Shown: positions 27,615-34,320 of the stretch, in pieces | How positions within the stretch are numbered: the stretch's first letter is position 1 | Layout of the letters: each line of letters begins with the position of its first letter | DNA from: Thermoanaerobaculales bacterium | GTDB lineage: Bacteria; Acidobacteriota; Thermoanaerobaculia; Thermoanaerobaculales; Sulfomarinibacteraceae | Assembly: GCA_035358815.1 (NCBI GenBank) | Contig: DAOPQC010000016.1 | Location: forward strand, 1-34,375 | DNA: 34,375 nucleotides | Direction of reading: 5' to 3' | Translations under genes and position numbers: made by a program | The notes under the pieces: generated by a model | Database searches by the model: none | Seen by the model: only the letters and a program-made list of their open reading frames with translations | Told to the model about the DNA's origin: nothing

Positions 27615-27737
27615 AACGGGGACGGGCACGGCAACGGGGACGGGAACGGAAGCGGGCGCGGAAGCGGGAGCGGGGACGGGGACGGGGACGGGGACGGGAA
27701 CGGGGACGGGGACGGGAGCGGAAGCGGAAGCGGACGG
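27606..27737 (+). repeat. G-rich hexamer array, 22 units
   Basis: 132 bases made of six-base units, mainly GGGAAC, GGGGAC, GGAAGC and GGGAGC. It includes four GGGGAC units in a row (27673-27696). Runs of G3-4 separated by short loops fit the G-quadruplex pattern on the plus strand. In all frames it would encode only Gly/Thr, Arg/Glu or similar dipeptides, so I do not treat it as coding. Confidence 0.85.
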
Positions 27738-27743
27738 GCGGTC

Positions 27744-27775
27744 CACTGCCTCACTGCCCCACTGCCCCACTGCCC
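27744..27775. repeat. Four octamers CACTGCCC
   Basis: CACTGCCT followed by three CACTGCCC units. The reverse complement is the GGGCAGTG unit that forms the octamer array at the end of rlmB, next to the other element copy. Confidence 0.75.
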
Positions 27776-27790
27776 AGCGCTCAGGGCGGT

Positions 27791-27824
27791 CGGGAACGGG
27801 AACGGGAACGGGTACGGGAACGAG
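27791..27824 (+). repeat. Second hexamer run, CGGGAA units
   Basis: About five CGGGAA/CGGGTA units following the octamers. Five GGG runs with three-base loops also fit a G-quadruplex pattern. It ends 26 bases before the candidate -10 box of the next gene. Confidence 0.7.
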
Positions 27825-27849
27825 TGCGCGACCAAGGACCCAGAGCCCG

Positions 27850-27855
27850 TATACT
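27850..27855 (+). promoter_or_regulatory. Candidate -10 box TATACT, leaderless arrangement
   Basis: TATACT ends six bases before ATG 27862; the intervening bases are all C, so no Shine-Dalgarno exists. No -35 match at 17 bases. Confidence 0.45.
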
Positions 27856-27861
27856 CCCCCC

Positions 27862-28374
27862 ATGCTGCCCAACCCGCTGCTGCGCTGGGACGGCCTCCAC
27901 CTGGTGGTCGACCTGGGGACGGTCGAGACCCACCTCGACCGCCTGCTGCGGCGGACGGGAAGGGTGTCGCGGGTCAACCTCGAGGGCCGCGATGACACCC
28001 TGCGGGTCCAGGGCACCGTGGCGTGGAAGGGGCTCAGCAGCCGGGTTTCGGTCGACCTGAGCGAGATCCGGCTGCGGCGACGGTACCTGGGCTTCAGGAT
28101 GCGCCGGATCACGGCGATCGGGGGCGTTCGCGTGCCGCGGCGGGCGATCGAGGCCGTGATCAGGGACTCCGACCCGGACCGGGTGAAGGTGTTCTCCGGC
28201 GAGGGCATCGTGGTCATCGACCTGCGCGACCTGCTGCCCGCCGGGCTCGACCTCAACGTGCTCACCGTGCAGGCGACCGACCGCTCGCTCCACCTCTGGT
28301 TCGGGGCGGGCTCGCTCGTCGATCTGCCCGCCGCCCCTCCGCCGGCCCTCCCTGCGGGCCGCGCCCCGTCCTGA
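27862..28374 (+). CDS. Uncharacterised 170-residue protein
   Basis: Start ATG 27862 (MLPNPLLRWDGLHLVVD) is the first start outside the hexamer repeats. The protein has no signal peptide or membrane helix and no cysteine or metal motif. Residues 10-110 alternate beta-type segments with Arg-rich turns (RLLRRTGRVSRVNLEGRDDTLRVQGTVAW), and 120-160 repeat the pattern (VVIDLRDLLPAGLDLNVLTVQ), suggestive of a lipid- or membrane-facing beta fold such as DUF2993-like, but I cannot assign a family. The last 20 residues are Pro/Ala rich. It lies between the repeat region and the ribosomal promoter. Confidence 0.7.
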   Translation: MLPNPLLRWDGLHLVVDLGTVETHLDRLLRRTGRVSRVNLEGRDDTLRVQGTVAWKGLSSRVSVDLSEIRLRRRYLGFRMRRITAIGGVRVPRRAIEAVIRDSDPDRVKVFSGEGIVVIDLRDLLPAGLDLNVLTVQATDRSLHLWFGAGSLVDLPAAPPPALPAGRAPS

Positions 28375-28397
28375 TCCTCGAATCACGCTGGCGTATC

Positions 28398-28426
28398 TTG
28401 ACAGCGGACAGGCGCTTCGCTAGAGT
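28398..28426 (+). promoter_or_regulatory. Strong sigma70 promoter of rplM operon
   Basis: TTGACA (28398-28403), exactly 17 bases, TAGAGT (28421-28426). This is the best promoter match in the window. It starts a leader of about 38 bases with a CCCTG/CAGGG hairpin (28434-28449) before rplM, a possible site for ribosomal protein feedback. Confidence 0.75.
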
Positions 28427-28470
28427 CTCTATCCCCTGTGTCCGCAGGGTCTGCTCACGAGGATCGAGGG

Positions 28471-28899
28471 ATGCGAAGCTACGTTCCGAAACCAGAGTCG
28501 ATCACGCGGGAGTGGCGTGTCCTGGACGCCTCCGAGCACGTGCTCGGGCGGTTGGCCACGGAGGCTGCGCGTCTGCTCCGAGGCAAGCACAAGGCAGAGT
28601 TCACGCCCCACCTCGACACCGGGGACTTCGTGGTCGTGGTCAACGCCGACAAGCTCCGGGTCAGCGGCGACAAGCTGCACGACAAGCTCTACTACCGCCA
28701 CTCCGGCCGCCCTGGCAGCCTCAGGGTGGAGAGCCTCGAGGAGCGGATGGCGAAGTACCCCGAGCGGGTCATCCGGGACGCGGTCTGGGGCATGCTGCCG
28801 AAGAACCGGCTCGGCCGGAAGCTGCTGCGCAAGCTCAAGGTCTATCGCGGGCCCGACCATCCGCACGAGGCGCAGCAACCGAAGATCCACGCGTGGTGA
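28471..28899 (+). CDS. rplM: Ribosomal protein L13
   Basis: A 142-residue protein, the standard L13 length. Family features are VLGRLATEAARLLRGKHK, the GDFVVVVNADKLRVSGDK core, LYYRHSGRPG and the MLPKNRLGRKLLRKLKVYRGPDHPHEAQQP C terminus. It is an early assembly protein of the 50S subunit. GAGG-type sequence precedes ATG 28471. It is followed by rpsI, the conserved bacterial pair. Confidence 0.97.
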   Translation: MRSYVPKPESITREWRVLDASEHVLGRLATEAARLLRGKHKAEFTPHLDTGDFVVVVNADKLRVSGDKLHDKLYYRHSGRPGSLRVESLEERMAKYPERVIRDAVWGMLPKNRLGRKLLRKLKVYRGPDHPHEAQQPKIHAW

Positions 28900-28917
28900 T
28901 GGCTGTAAGGGGGACCA

Positions 28918-29310
28918 GTGGCTGAGATCCAGTACTACGGCACGGGACGTCGCAAGACCGCGGTGGCGCGCGTCTACCTGCGCCCCGGCAGCGGCCAGAT
29001 CACCGTCAACCGCCGCAGCTTCGACGAGTACTTCGCCAATCAGGTGCTGAAGATGGTGATCCGTCAGCCGCTGCTGCTGACCGAGACCGCGGATCGGTTC
29101 GACATCCTCGTCAACGTCGTCGGCGGCGGGCCGAACGGCCAGGCCGGCGCCATCCGACACGGCATCGCGCGCGCGCTTCTCGAGTACAACGCCGAGCTGC
29201 GGCCGCGGCTCAAGGCCGCCGGCTTCCTGACCCGCGATCCCCGGACGGTGGAACGCAAGAAGTACGGTCAGCCCAAGGCGCGCAAGCGGTTCCAGTTCTC
29301 GAAGAGGTAA
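28918..29310 (+). CDS. rpsI: Ribosomal protein S9
   Basis: A 130-residue S9 beginning at GTG 28918, with AAGGGGGA upstream. Typical features are YGTGRRKTAVARVYLRPGSGQITVN, GGGPNGQAGAIRHGIARALL and the basic tail ending KARKRFQFSKR, which reaches the P-site tRNA in the 30S subunit. It is 18 bases after rplM and 11 bases before rpsB. Confidence 0.97.
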   Translation: MAEIQYYGTGRRKTAVARVYLRPGSGQITVNRRSFDEYFANQVLKMVIRQPLLLTETADRFDILVNVVGGGPNGQAGAIRHGIARALLEYNAELRPRLKAAGFLTRDPRTVERKKYGQPKARKRFQFSKR

Positions 29311-29321
29311 GGGAGCGTTTC

Positions 29322-30179
29322 GTGGCCAGCATTCAGATGAAAGAGCTGCTGGAGGCCGGTGTCCATTTCGGGCACCAGACCCGCCGTTGGAACCCGAAGA
29401 TGAAGCCCTTCATCTTCGGCAAGCGGAACGGCATCCACATCGTGGACCTGCAGAAGACTCTCCAGTACTTCGAGGATGCCGGGGAGTTCGTCCGCGACCT
29501 CGCCGCCAACGGCCGCAACGTCCTGTTCGTCGGCACCAAGCGCCAGGCCCAGGACGCGATCCGCGAGGAGGCGGTGCGGTGCGGGATGTTCTACGTCAAC
29601 CACCGCTGGCTGGGTGGGACGATGACGAACTTCCGGACCATCCGCAAGTCCATCGACCGCTTCAAGGAGATCGAAGGGATCCTCGCCAACGAGGAGTCCC
29701 ACCTGACCAAGAAGGAACGGATCCGGCTCGAGCGGCAGCGGCGCAAGATGGAGCGCGCGCTCGGCGGGATCAAGGACATGGAGGACCTGCCCGACGCCCT
29801 GTTCGTGATCGACACCGTCCACGAGCACATCGCGGTGCGCGAGGCCAACCGGCTCGGCATCCCGGTGGTGGCGGTGGTCGACACCAACTGCGACCCCGAG
29901 GAAGTGGACGTGCCGATTCCGGGCAACGACGACGCGATCCGGGCGATCCGGCTGTTCACGTCGCGCATCGCGGACAACGTGCTCGAGGGCCTCAACCTTG
30001 CCGACGAGCGCTTCGTCAGCCCGGCCGCCGCGCCCGAGGAGGGGGCGGCTGCGGGTCGCGGGCCGGGAGCGCCGGCGGGCGACCCGGCCGGCGCGGCGAC
30101 GGAGGCCGCCGACGGCGACCTGCCGATGATCGACGATCTGACCGATGACGATGAGGAGATGCCGCCCGTCAAGGCGTGA
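29322..30179 (+). CDS. rpsB: Ribosomal protein S2 with acidic C-terminal tail
   Basis: A 285-residue S2. The start is GTG 29322 after AAGGGAG. The core shows MKELLEAGVHFGHQTRRWNPKMKPFIF, FVGTKRQAQDAIREEA, NHRWLGGTMTNFRTI and PVVAVVDTNCDPEEVDVPIPGNDDAIRAI. Beyond about residue 230 is an added Ala/Gly/Glu/Asp-rich tail of some 50 residues (ending DDLTDDDEEMPPVKA) that is disordered and longer than in E. coli. It directly follows rpsI and precedes tsf, with a terminator-like hairpin in between. Confidence 0.96.
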   Translation: MASIQMKELLEAGVHFGHQTRRWNPKMKPFIFGKRNGIHIVDLQKTLQYFEDAGEFVRDLAANGRNVLFVGTKRQAQDAIREEAVRCGMFYVNHRWLGGTMTNFRTIRKSIDRFKEIEGILANEESHLTKKERIRLERQRRKMERALGGIKDMEDLPDALFVIDTVHEHIAVREANRLGIPVVAVVDTNCDPEEVDVPIPGNDDAIRAIRLFTSRIADNVLEGLNLADERFVSPAAAPEEGAAAGRGPGAPAGDPAGAATEAADGDLPMIDDLTDDDEEMPPVKA

Positions 30180-30204
30180 GCTGCGAAGTCCGCGAACGAC
30201 GTCC

Positions 30205-30240
30205 ACGGGGTCAGGCGCCGCGAGCTCCTGGCCCCGTTTT
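30205..30240 (+). terminator. Intrinsic terminator/attenuator between rpsB and tsf
   Basis: ACGGGGTCAGG (30205-30215) pairs with CCTGGCCCCGT (30227-30237), 11 pairs with one G-U, followed by TTTT. tsf begins 16 bases later with no promoter of its own visible, so partial readthrough would set the S2 to EF-Ts ratio. Confidence 0.75.
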
Positions 30241-30255
30241 CAAAAGAGGTGAAGC

Positions 30256-31107
30256 ATGGAGATCACAGCAGCTGCGGTGAAGGAGCTCCGGGAACGCACC
30301 GGCGCCGGCATGATGGACTGCAAGAAGGCGCTCACCGAGGCCGGCGGGGACCTCAAGGAGGCGATCGAGATCCTGCGCACGAAGGGCCTTGCCGCCGCCT
30401 CGAAGAAGGCCCACCGCAAGGCCTCCGAGGGGGCGGTGGTGGTGGTCGGCGACGCCGGCCGGATGGTGGTCCTCGAGCTCAACTGCGAGACCGACTTCGT
30501 GGCCCGCAACCCGAAGTTCCAGGAGTTCGCCCGCGCCCTCGCCGAGCAGGCGCTGGCGGGCGGTGCCGCCACCGCCGACGAGCTCAGGGCGCAGGCCTTC
30601 CGCGGCGACGCCGGGCACACCGTGGAGCAGGCGATCTCCCAGCAGATCGCCACCATCGGCGAGAACATCGTGCTGTCCCGGCTGACCCGGGTGGCGGCGC
30701 GGGCCGGTCACAAGCTGTCGTCCTACGTCCACGGCGGCGGCAAGATCGGGGTCGTGGTCGAGGGCACCGACGCGGTCACCGCGGAGGCCCTGCACGACGT
30801 CGCCCTCCACGTTGCCGCGGCACAGCCGAGGTTCGTCACCCGCGAGCAGGTGACTGACGACGTCCTCGCCACCGAGCGGCGGATCGCGCGCCAGCAGGCG
30901 ATCGACCAGGGCAAGCCGGAGCACATCGCCGAGAAGATGGTCACCGGCAAGATGGAGAAGTTCTTCGAGCAGGAGGTGCTGCTGGAGCAGCCCTTCGCGA
31001 AGGACACCGACAGGACCGTGGCACAATACCTGCGCGCGGCCGGCGGCGACGGCGCCACGGTGGCGAGCTTCGTGTGCTTCCGGCTCGGGGAGGCGGTCGA
31101 CTCGTAG
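30256..31107 (+). CDS. tsf: Elongation factor Ts
   Basis: A 283-residue EF-Ts, which exchanges GDP on EF-Tu. It has the UBA-like N-terminal domain (VKELRERTGAGMMDCKKALTEAGGD), the TDFVARN motif of the core that contacts EF-Tu, and a C-terminal core with QPFAKDTDRTVAQYL. AAAGAGGTGAAGC precedes the ATG. It sits behind the rpsB terminator and its stop overlaps the GTG of pyrH. Confidence 0.97.
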   Translation: MEITAAAVKELRERTGAGMMDCKKALTEAGGDLKEAIEILRTKGLAAASKKAHRKASEGAVVVVGDAGRMVVLELNCETDFVARNPKFQEFARALAEQALAGGAATADELRAQAFRGDAGHTVEQAISQQIATIGENIVLSRLTRVAARAGHKLSSYVHGGGKIGVVVEGTDAVTAEALHDVALHVAAAQPRFVTREQVTDDVLATERRIARQQAIDQGKPEHIAEKMVTGKMEKFFEQEVLLEQPFAKDTDRTVAQYLRAAGGDGATVASFVCFRLGEAVDS

Positions 31108-31844
31108 TGGCGATGGCAGACACGGCCAGGTACCGGCGGATCCTCGTCAAGCTGTCGGGGGAGGCCCTGATGGGGCCGCGGCCCTTCGGCATCGACCCGG
31201 CGGTGGTGTCGGGCGTCGCCGGCGAGCTCGCCGTGGTGCACCGGCTCGGGGTCCAGGTCGCGGCGGTGGTCGGCGGCGGCAACATCATCCGCGGGGTCTC
31301 GGCGCACGGGCAGGGGATCGACCGCATCACCGGCGACTCGATGGGGATGCTCGCGACCGTGATCAACGCGCTCGCGCTGTCGTCGGCCATCGAGCGGCTC
31401 GGGATCCCGACCCGGGTCCAGACCGCCATCGAGATGCACGAGGTGGCGGAGCCGTTCATCCGGCGGCGGGCGATCCGGCACCTCGAGAAGGGCCGGATCG
31501 TGGTCTTCGCGGGCGGCACCGGCAGCCCATTCTTCACCACCGACTCGGCGGCCGCGCTGCGCGCCAACGAGATCGGCGCCGAGATCCTGATCAAGGCGAC
31601 CAAGGTCGACGGAGTGTTCACGGCCGATCCGGCGATCGACCCGGAGGCCAGCCTGATCCCGAGGGTGAGCTATCAGGAGGTGCTCGCGCGGGAGCTCATG
31701 GTGATGGACGCCGCGGCCATCGCGCTGTGCAGGGAGAGCGCGATCCCGGTGCAGATCTTCAACATCGGCAGGCCGGGGAACCTGCGGCTGGTGGTGCTCG
31801 GGGAGCAGGTGGGGTCCTGGATCGGCCCGGAGGAGGCGGTATGA
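31107..31844 (+). CDS. pyrH: UMP kinase
   Basis: An amino-acid-kinase-family enzyme making UDP from UMP. Motifs: ILVKLSGEALMG, VVGGGNIIRG, DSMGMLATVINALAL, FAGGTGSPFFTTDSAAALRA and KATKVDGVFTADP. I prefer GTG 31107, which overlaps the tsf stop by one base (TAGTG) and lies within reach of GGGGAGG; ATG 31113, two codons later, is almost equally likely. The gene is followed by frr with an ATGA overlap, the widespread rpsB-tsf-pyrH-frr order. Confidence 0.95.
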   Translation: MAMADTARYRRILVKLSGEALMGPRPFGIDPAVVSGVAGELAVVHRLGVQVAAVVGGGNIIRGVSAHGQGIDRITGDSMGMLATVINALALSSAIERLGIPTRVQTAIEMHEVAEPFIRRRAIRHLEKGRIVVFAGGTGSPFFTTDSAAALRANEIGAEILIKATKVDGVFTADPAIDPEASLIPRVSYQEVLARELMVMDAAAIALCRESAIPVQIFNIGRPGNLRLVVLGEQVGSWIGPEEAV

Positions 31845-32395
31845 ACGAGGTGCTGAAAGAGCACGAGGCGCGGATGGCGGGGGCCGTGGAGAGCTTCCGG
31901 GCGGAGCTGTCGCGGCTGCGCACCGGCCGCGCGTCGCTGGCGCTGCTCGACGGGATCACGGTCGACTACTACGGCACCCAGATGCCGATCAACCAGGTGG
32001 CGTCGCTGTCGGTCCCCGACCCGACGACGATCGTGATCGCGCCGTGGGAGCCGAAGGTCCTGGCCGACGTCGAGAAGGCGCTGCTGCGGTCGAACCTCGG
32101 CCTGACCCCGAACAACGACGGCAGGGTGGTGCGGCTCGTCATGCCGGCGCTGACCGAGGAGCGGCGACGCGACCTGGTCAAGGTCGCGCACGAGTACGCG
32201 GAGCACACCCGCAACGCGATCCGCCAGGTCCGTCGCGACGGCAATGACCGGGTCAAGAAGATGGAGAAGGACAAGAAGATCTCCGAGGACGAGCTGCACC
32301 ACGGGCTCGACAGCATCCAGAAGCTGACCGACGCCTACGTCGCCAAGGTCGGCGAGATCCTCGAGCGCAAGGAGAAGGAGATCCTCGAGGTCTGA
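31841..32395 (+). CDS. frr: Ribosome recycling factor
   Basis: A 184-residue RRF of standard length that splits post-termination ribosomes together with EF-G. Key segments are LSRLRTGRASLALLDGITVDYYGTQMPINQVA, NLGLTPNNDGRVVRLVMPALTEERRRDLVK and the C-terminal helix QKLTDAYVAKVGEILERKEKEIL. CGGAGGAGG precedes ATG 31841. It is coupled to pyrH by ATGA and ends the operon. Confidence 0.97.
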   Translation: MNEVLKEHEARMAGAVESFRAELSRLRTGRASLALLDGITVDYYGTQMPINQVASLSVPDPTTIVIAPWEPKVLADVEKALLRSNLGLTPNNDGRVVRLVMPALTEERRRDLVKVAHEYAEHTRNAIRQVRRDGNDRVKKMEKDKKISEDELHHGLDSIQKLTDAYVAKVGEILERKEKEILEV

Positions 32396-32417
32396 GGCCC
32401 CCGCCCGCCCAGGATCT

Positions 32418-32705
32418 GGGATATAGGGGATAGGGGATAGGGCGCCGCCCGGGAAGCCCAGCCACGGCCGGAGAGAATCCGAGCCGATGCGGTTGGCAGC
32501 GATCCCTAGATCCTAGCCCCCAGATCCTAGATCCTCTCCTTCGGAAGTGACCCAATCCCCAACCCCTTTCCACGGAGACGGAGACGGGCACGGGCACGGA
32601 AGCGGGCGCGGATCCGGCTTCGTTCTCCGCACTTCGCCGTGACGAGAGCGGACGCCGGCGGGAGGGCGCCCTATCCCCTAACCCCTGTCCCCTATCCCCT
32701 GCCCC
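32418..32705. repeat. frr-rlmB gap bounded by inverted GGGGATA heptamer arrays
   Basis: Plus-strand heptamers (GGGGATA) at 32418-32442 are mirrored by CCCCTAT heptamers at 32669-32705. Arms 32426-32446 and 32665-32685 are complementary at 20 of 21 positions. Both arrays have four or more G3-4 runs, one on each strand. Between them lie AGATCCTAG repeats (32506-32536) and a hexamer run (32573-32611) like that beside element A. No gene is supported in 32396-32722. Confidence 0.8.
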
Positions 32706-32708
32706 GAG

Positions 32709-32714
32709 TACACT
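32709..32714 (+). promoter_or_regulatory. Candidate -10 box of rlmB, leaderless arrangement
   Basis: TACACT ends eight bases before ATG 32723 and no Shine-Dalgarno is present. It lies four bases beyond the C-rich heptamer array, which would overlap the -35 region. Confidence 0.4.
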
Positions 32715-32722
32715 CCCCTGCG

Positions 32723-33481
32723 ATGAGCCACGACAGGGGCACCTCCGACTCCGATTGGATCGTCGGTTTCCACGCCGTCCTCGGCGCGCTCACCGCGGGA
32801 CGCCCGGTCGAGACGGTATGGCTGCAGAAGGGGCGCCGCGACCAGCGACTGCAGCGGCTGCTCGACGCCGCCAGGGAGCGCGGCGTGGCCACCCGCTGGG
32901 TGCCGCGCGGCCGGCTCGATGAGCTGGCGGGGGAGAGCCCGCACAACGGCTGCGCGGCCCGCTGCGGGCCGGTGCAGCTGGCCCGGCTCGAGGAGGTGGT
33001 GGCCGCGGAGGGGCGGCCGGCTCGCCTGCTGCTGGTGGACGACGTGGCCGATCCACACAACCTGGGCGCGGTGGTCCGCACGGCCGCCGGGTTCGGAGTC
33101 GACGGCGTGATCATCGCCGGCCCCTCGGCGCCGCCGCTCGGTGGCGCGGCGGCGCGGGCGGCGGCCGGCCTGCTAGGGAGGGTGCCGCTGGTCCGGGCCA
33201 CGGTCGCCGCGGATGCCCTGGCGCAGCTGCGGGGAGCCGGCTACTGGGCGTTCGGCGCCGACCCGGCCGGCTCGCCGGTCGCGACCGTCCGCCCGACCGA
33301 TCGTTGGGTGCTGTGCGTGGGGGCGGAGGAGCGCGGGCTGCGCGCCAAGACCCGCTCGCAGCTCGACGAGACCGTACGGGTGCCGATGGCCGAGGGCGTG
33401 GAGTCGCTCAACGTCTCGGTGGCCACCGGGATCCTGCTCTACCACCTCTGCTGCCTGTGGACAGAGGCAGTGGGGCAGTGA
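32723..33481 (+). CDS. rlmB: 23S rRNA 2'-O-methyltransferase, RlmB/TrmH (SpoU) family
   Basis: A 252-residue SPOUT methyltransferase. The N-terminal substrate domain (WIVGFHAVLGALTAG...) is followed by the three SpoU motifs: LLVDDVADPHNLGAVVRTA (motif 1), VLCVGAEERGL (motif 2) and VRVPMAEGVESLNVSVATGILLY (motif 3), which form the AdoMet knot. It resembles RlmB, which methylates G2251 of 23S rRNA, though TrmH-like substrates cannot be excluded. The last few codons and the stop lie inside an octamer repeat, so the C terminus may have been altered by repeat insertion. Confidence 0.88.
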   Translation: MSHDRGTSDSDWIVGFHAVLGALTAGRPVETVWLQKGRRDQRLQRLLDAARERGVATRWVPRGRLDELAGESPHNGCAARCGPVQLARLEEVVAAEGRPARLLLVDDVADPHNLGAVVRTAAGFGVDGVIIAGPSAPPLGGAAARAAAGLLGRVPLVRATVAADALAQLRGAGYWAFGADPAGSPVATVRPTDRWVLCVGAEERGLRAKTRSQLDETVRVPMAEGVESLNVSVATGILLYHLCCLWTEAVGQ

Positions 33482-33511
33482 GGCATTGAGGCATTGAGGC
33501 AGTGGGGCAGT
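33464..33511 (+). repeat. Six octamers through the rlmB stop codon
   Basis: GAGGCAGT, GGGGCAGT, GAGGCATT, GAGGCATT, GAGGCAGT and GGGGCAGT run without gaps from the last rlmB codons (EAVGQ and stop) into the intergenic region. The same octamer appears reversed at 27744-27775. Confidence 0.8.
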
Positions 33512-33539
33512 GGTCGGCCCGCCCGTTTCCGTCCCTGGG

Positions 33540-33728
33540 AGGCGAGGCGAGCACGCGGACAGCGCGTCGTGCGGGCGTGCCACTGGTGACACTTTCGGGG
33601 TCGGGTCTCTCCGGGTTGCACGGACCGCGCGGGGACCCCGAAAGTGTCAGCGGTGGCACCCACGGGGAGCGCCTCCAGAGCATCGGCGCAATGCGATCTC
33701 GAGGACGGGGCGAACGAGCGGGAACGGG
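33540..33728 (+). repeat. Dispersed 189-bp element, copy B
   Basis: Ungapped match to 27426-27614. Arms 33577-33602 and 33634-33659 form a stem of 26 positions with one mismatch and one G-U around a 31-base loop; the inner 16 pairs (TGACACTTTCGGGGTC) are perfect. It is bordered by C-rich units at 33518-33537 on the left and GGGAAC hexamers at 33720-33752 on the right. The rest of the gap to 33774 shows nothing recognisable. Confidence 0.85.
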
Positions 33729-33752
33729 AACGGGAACGGGGACGGGGAGCGG
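33720..33752 (+). repeat. GGGAAC hexamer array beside element copy B
   Basis: About five GGGAAC/GGGGAC units. Consecutive GGG runs with three-base loops match the G-quadruplex pattern. It overlaps the right end of the element. Confidence 0.75.
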
Positions 33753-33774
33753 CTGGATTATCCTGGCAGACCCC

Positions 33775-33803
33775 TTGCATCCCCTCGATCCTTGTGCTAC
33801 CGT
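33775..33803 (+). promoter_or_regulatory. Probable promoter of the tRNA-tuf operon
   Basis: TTGCAT (33775-33780), 17 bases, TACCGT (33798-33803), with TGTGC just before the -10. It would begin a leader of about 65 bases before the first tRNA. Confidence 0.4.
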
Positions 33804-33875
33804 CTCCGTTCCCACTCCGCGGCACGGCGGAGGTGTGCTCTTTGTTAGTCAAAGGAAAGCGGGGGCCGTGCGGCC

Positions 33876-33950
33876 GCTGGCGTAGCTCAACGGTAGAGCA
33901 GCTGATTTGTAATCAGCAGGTTGCGGGTTCGATTCCCATCGCCAGCTCCA
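33876..33950 (+). tRNA. tRNA-Thr (TGT)
   Basis: The acceptor GCTGGCG pairs with CGCCAGC (33940-33946); discriminator T and encoded CCA follow. The anticodon stem CTGAT/ATCAG encloses TTGTA with anticodon TGT. The T arm is GCGGG-TTCGATT-CCCAT. First of four clustered tRNAs. Confidence 0.95.
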
Positions 33951-33970
33951 CAGCGACGCGAACCAGGGTT

Positions 33971-34057
33971 GCAGGCGTGGCCGAGTGGCTAAAGGCAGCA
34001 GACTGTAAATCTGCCGGCAGATTGCCTACGGTGGTTCGAATCCATCCGCCTGCACCA
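33971..34057 (+). tRNA. tRNA-Tyr (GTA)
   Basis: An 87-base class II tRNA with a long variable arm. The acceptor GCAGGCG pairs with CGCCTGC (34047-34053), then A and encoded CCA. The anticodon loop in CAGACTGTAAATCTG reads GTA. Confidence 0.95.
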
Positions 34058-34078
34058 GCTCAGAAAGACGGTGCTCGC

Positions 34079-34153
34079 GCGGGAGTAACTCAGTGGTAGA
34101 GTCACAGCCTTCCAAGCTGTTGGTCGCGGGTTCGAGCCCCGTCTCCCGCTCCA
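34079..34153 (+). tRNA. tRNA-Gly (TCC)
   Basis: The acceptor GCGGGAG pairs with CTCCCGC (34143-34149), followed by T and encoded CCA. The anticodon region CAGCCTTCCAAGCTG carries TCC. The T arm is GCGGG-TTCGAGC-CCCGT. Confidence 0.95.
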
Positions 34154-34172
34154 GGAAAGGCACGCGATGCGC

Positions 34173-34248
34173 GCCCACGTAGCTCAGTCGGTAGAGCACG
34201 TCCTTGGTAAGGACGGGGTCACCAGTTCAAGTCTGGTCGTGGGCTCCA
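34173..34248 (+). tRNA. tRNA-Thr (GGT)
   Basis: The acceptor GCCCACG pairs with CGTGGGC (34238-34244), then T and encoded CCA. The anticodon stem GTCCT/AGGAC encloses TGGTA with anticodon GGT. Last tRNA before tuf. Confidence 0.95.
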
Positions 34249-34320
34249 GGAAATCGATCGACGGGTGGGCCCGTCACCTCGCGGGTCCTCAACGGCCCGA
34301 AACTCGAGAGGGAGGCAATG

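Noticed and set aside
27606..27737. CRISPR array
   Set aside because: Units are six bases with no unique spacers and no cas genes nearby; the same holds for 116-198.
27343..27861. Upstream extension of the 27862 protein through the hexamer repeats
   Set aside because: It would encode Gly-Thr and Gly-Ala dipeptide runs from the hexamer array. Element copies share similar translations in several frames, and substitutions show no codon bias.
33577..33659. Element copy B hairpin as a simple terminator for rlmB
   Set aside because: No T run follows the stem, the loop is long, and the same fold occurs at copy A between divergent genes where no terminator is needed.
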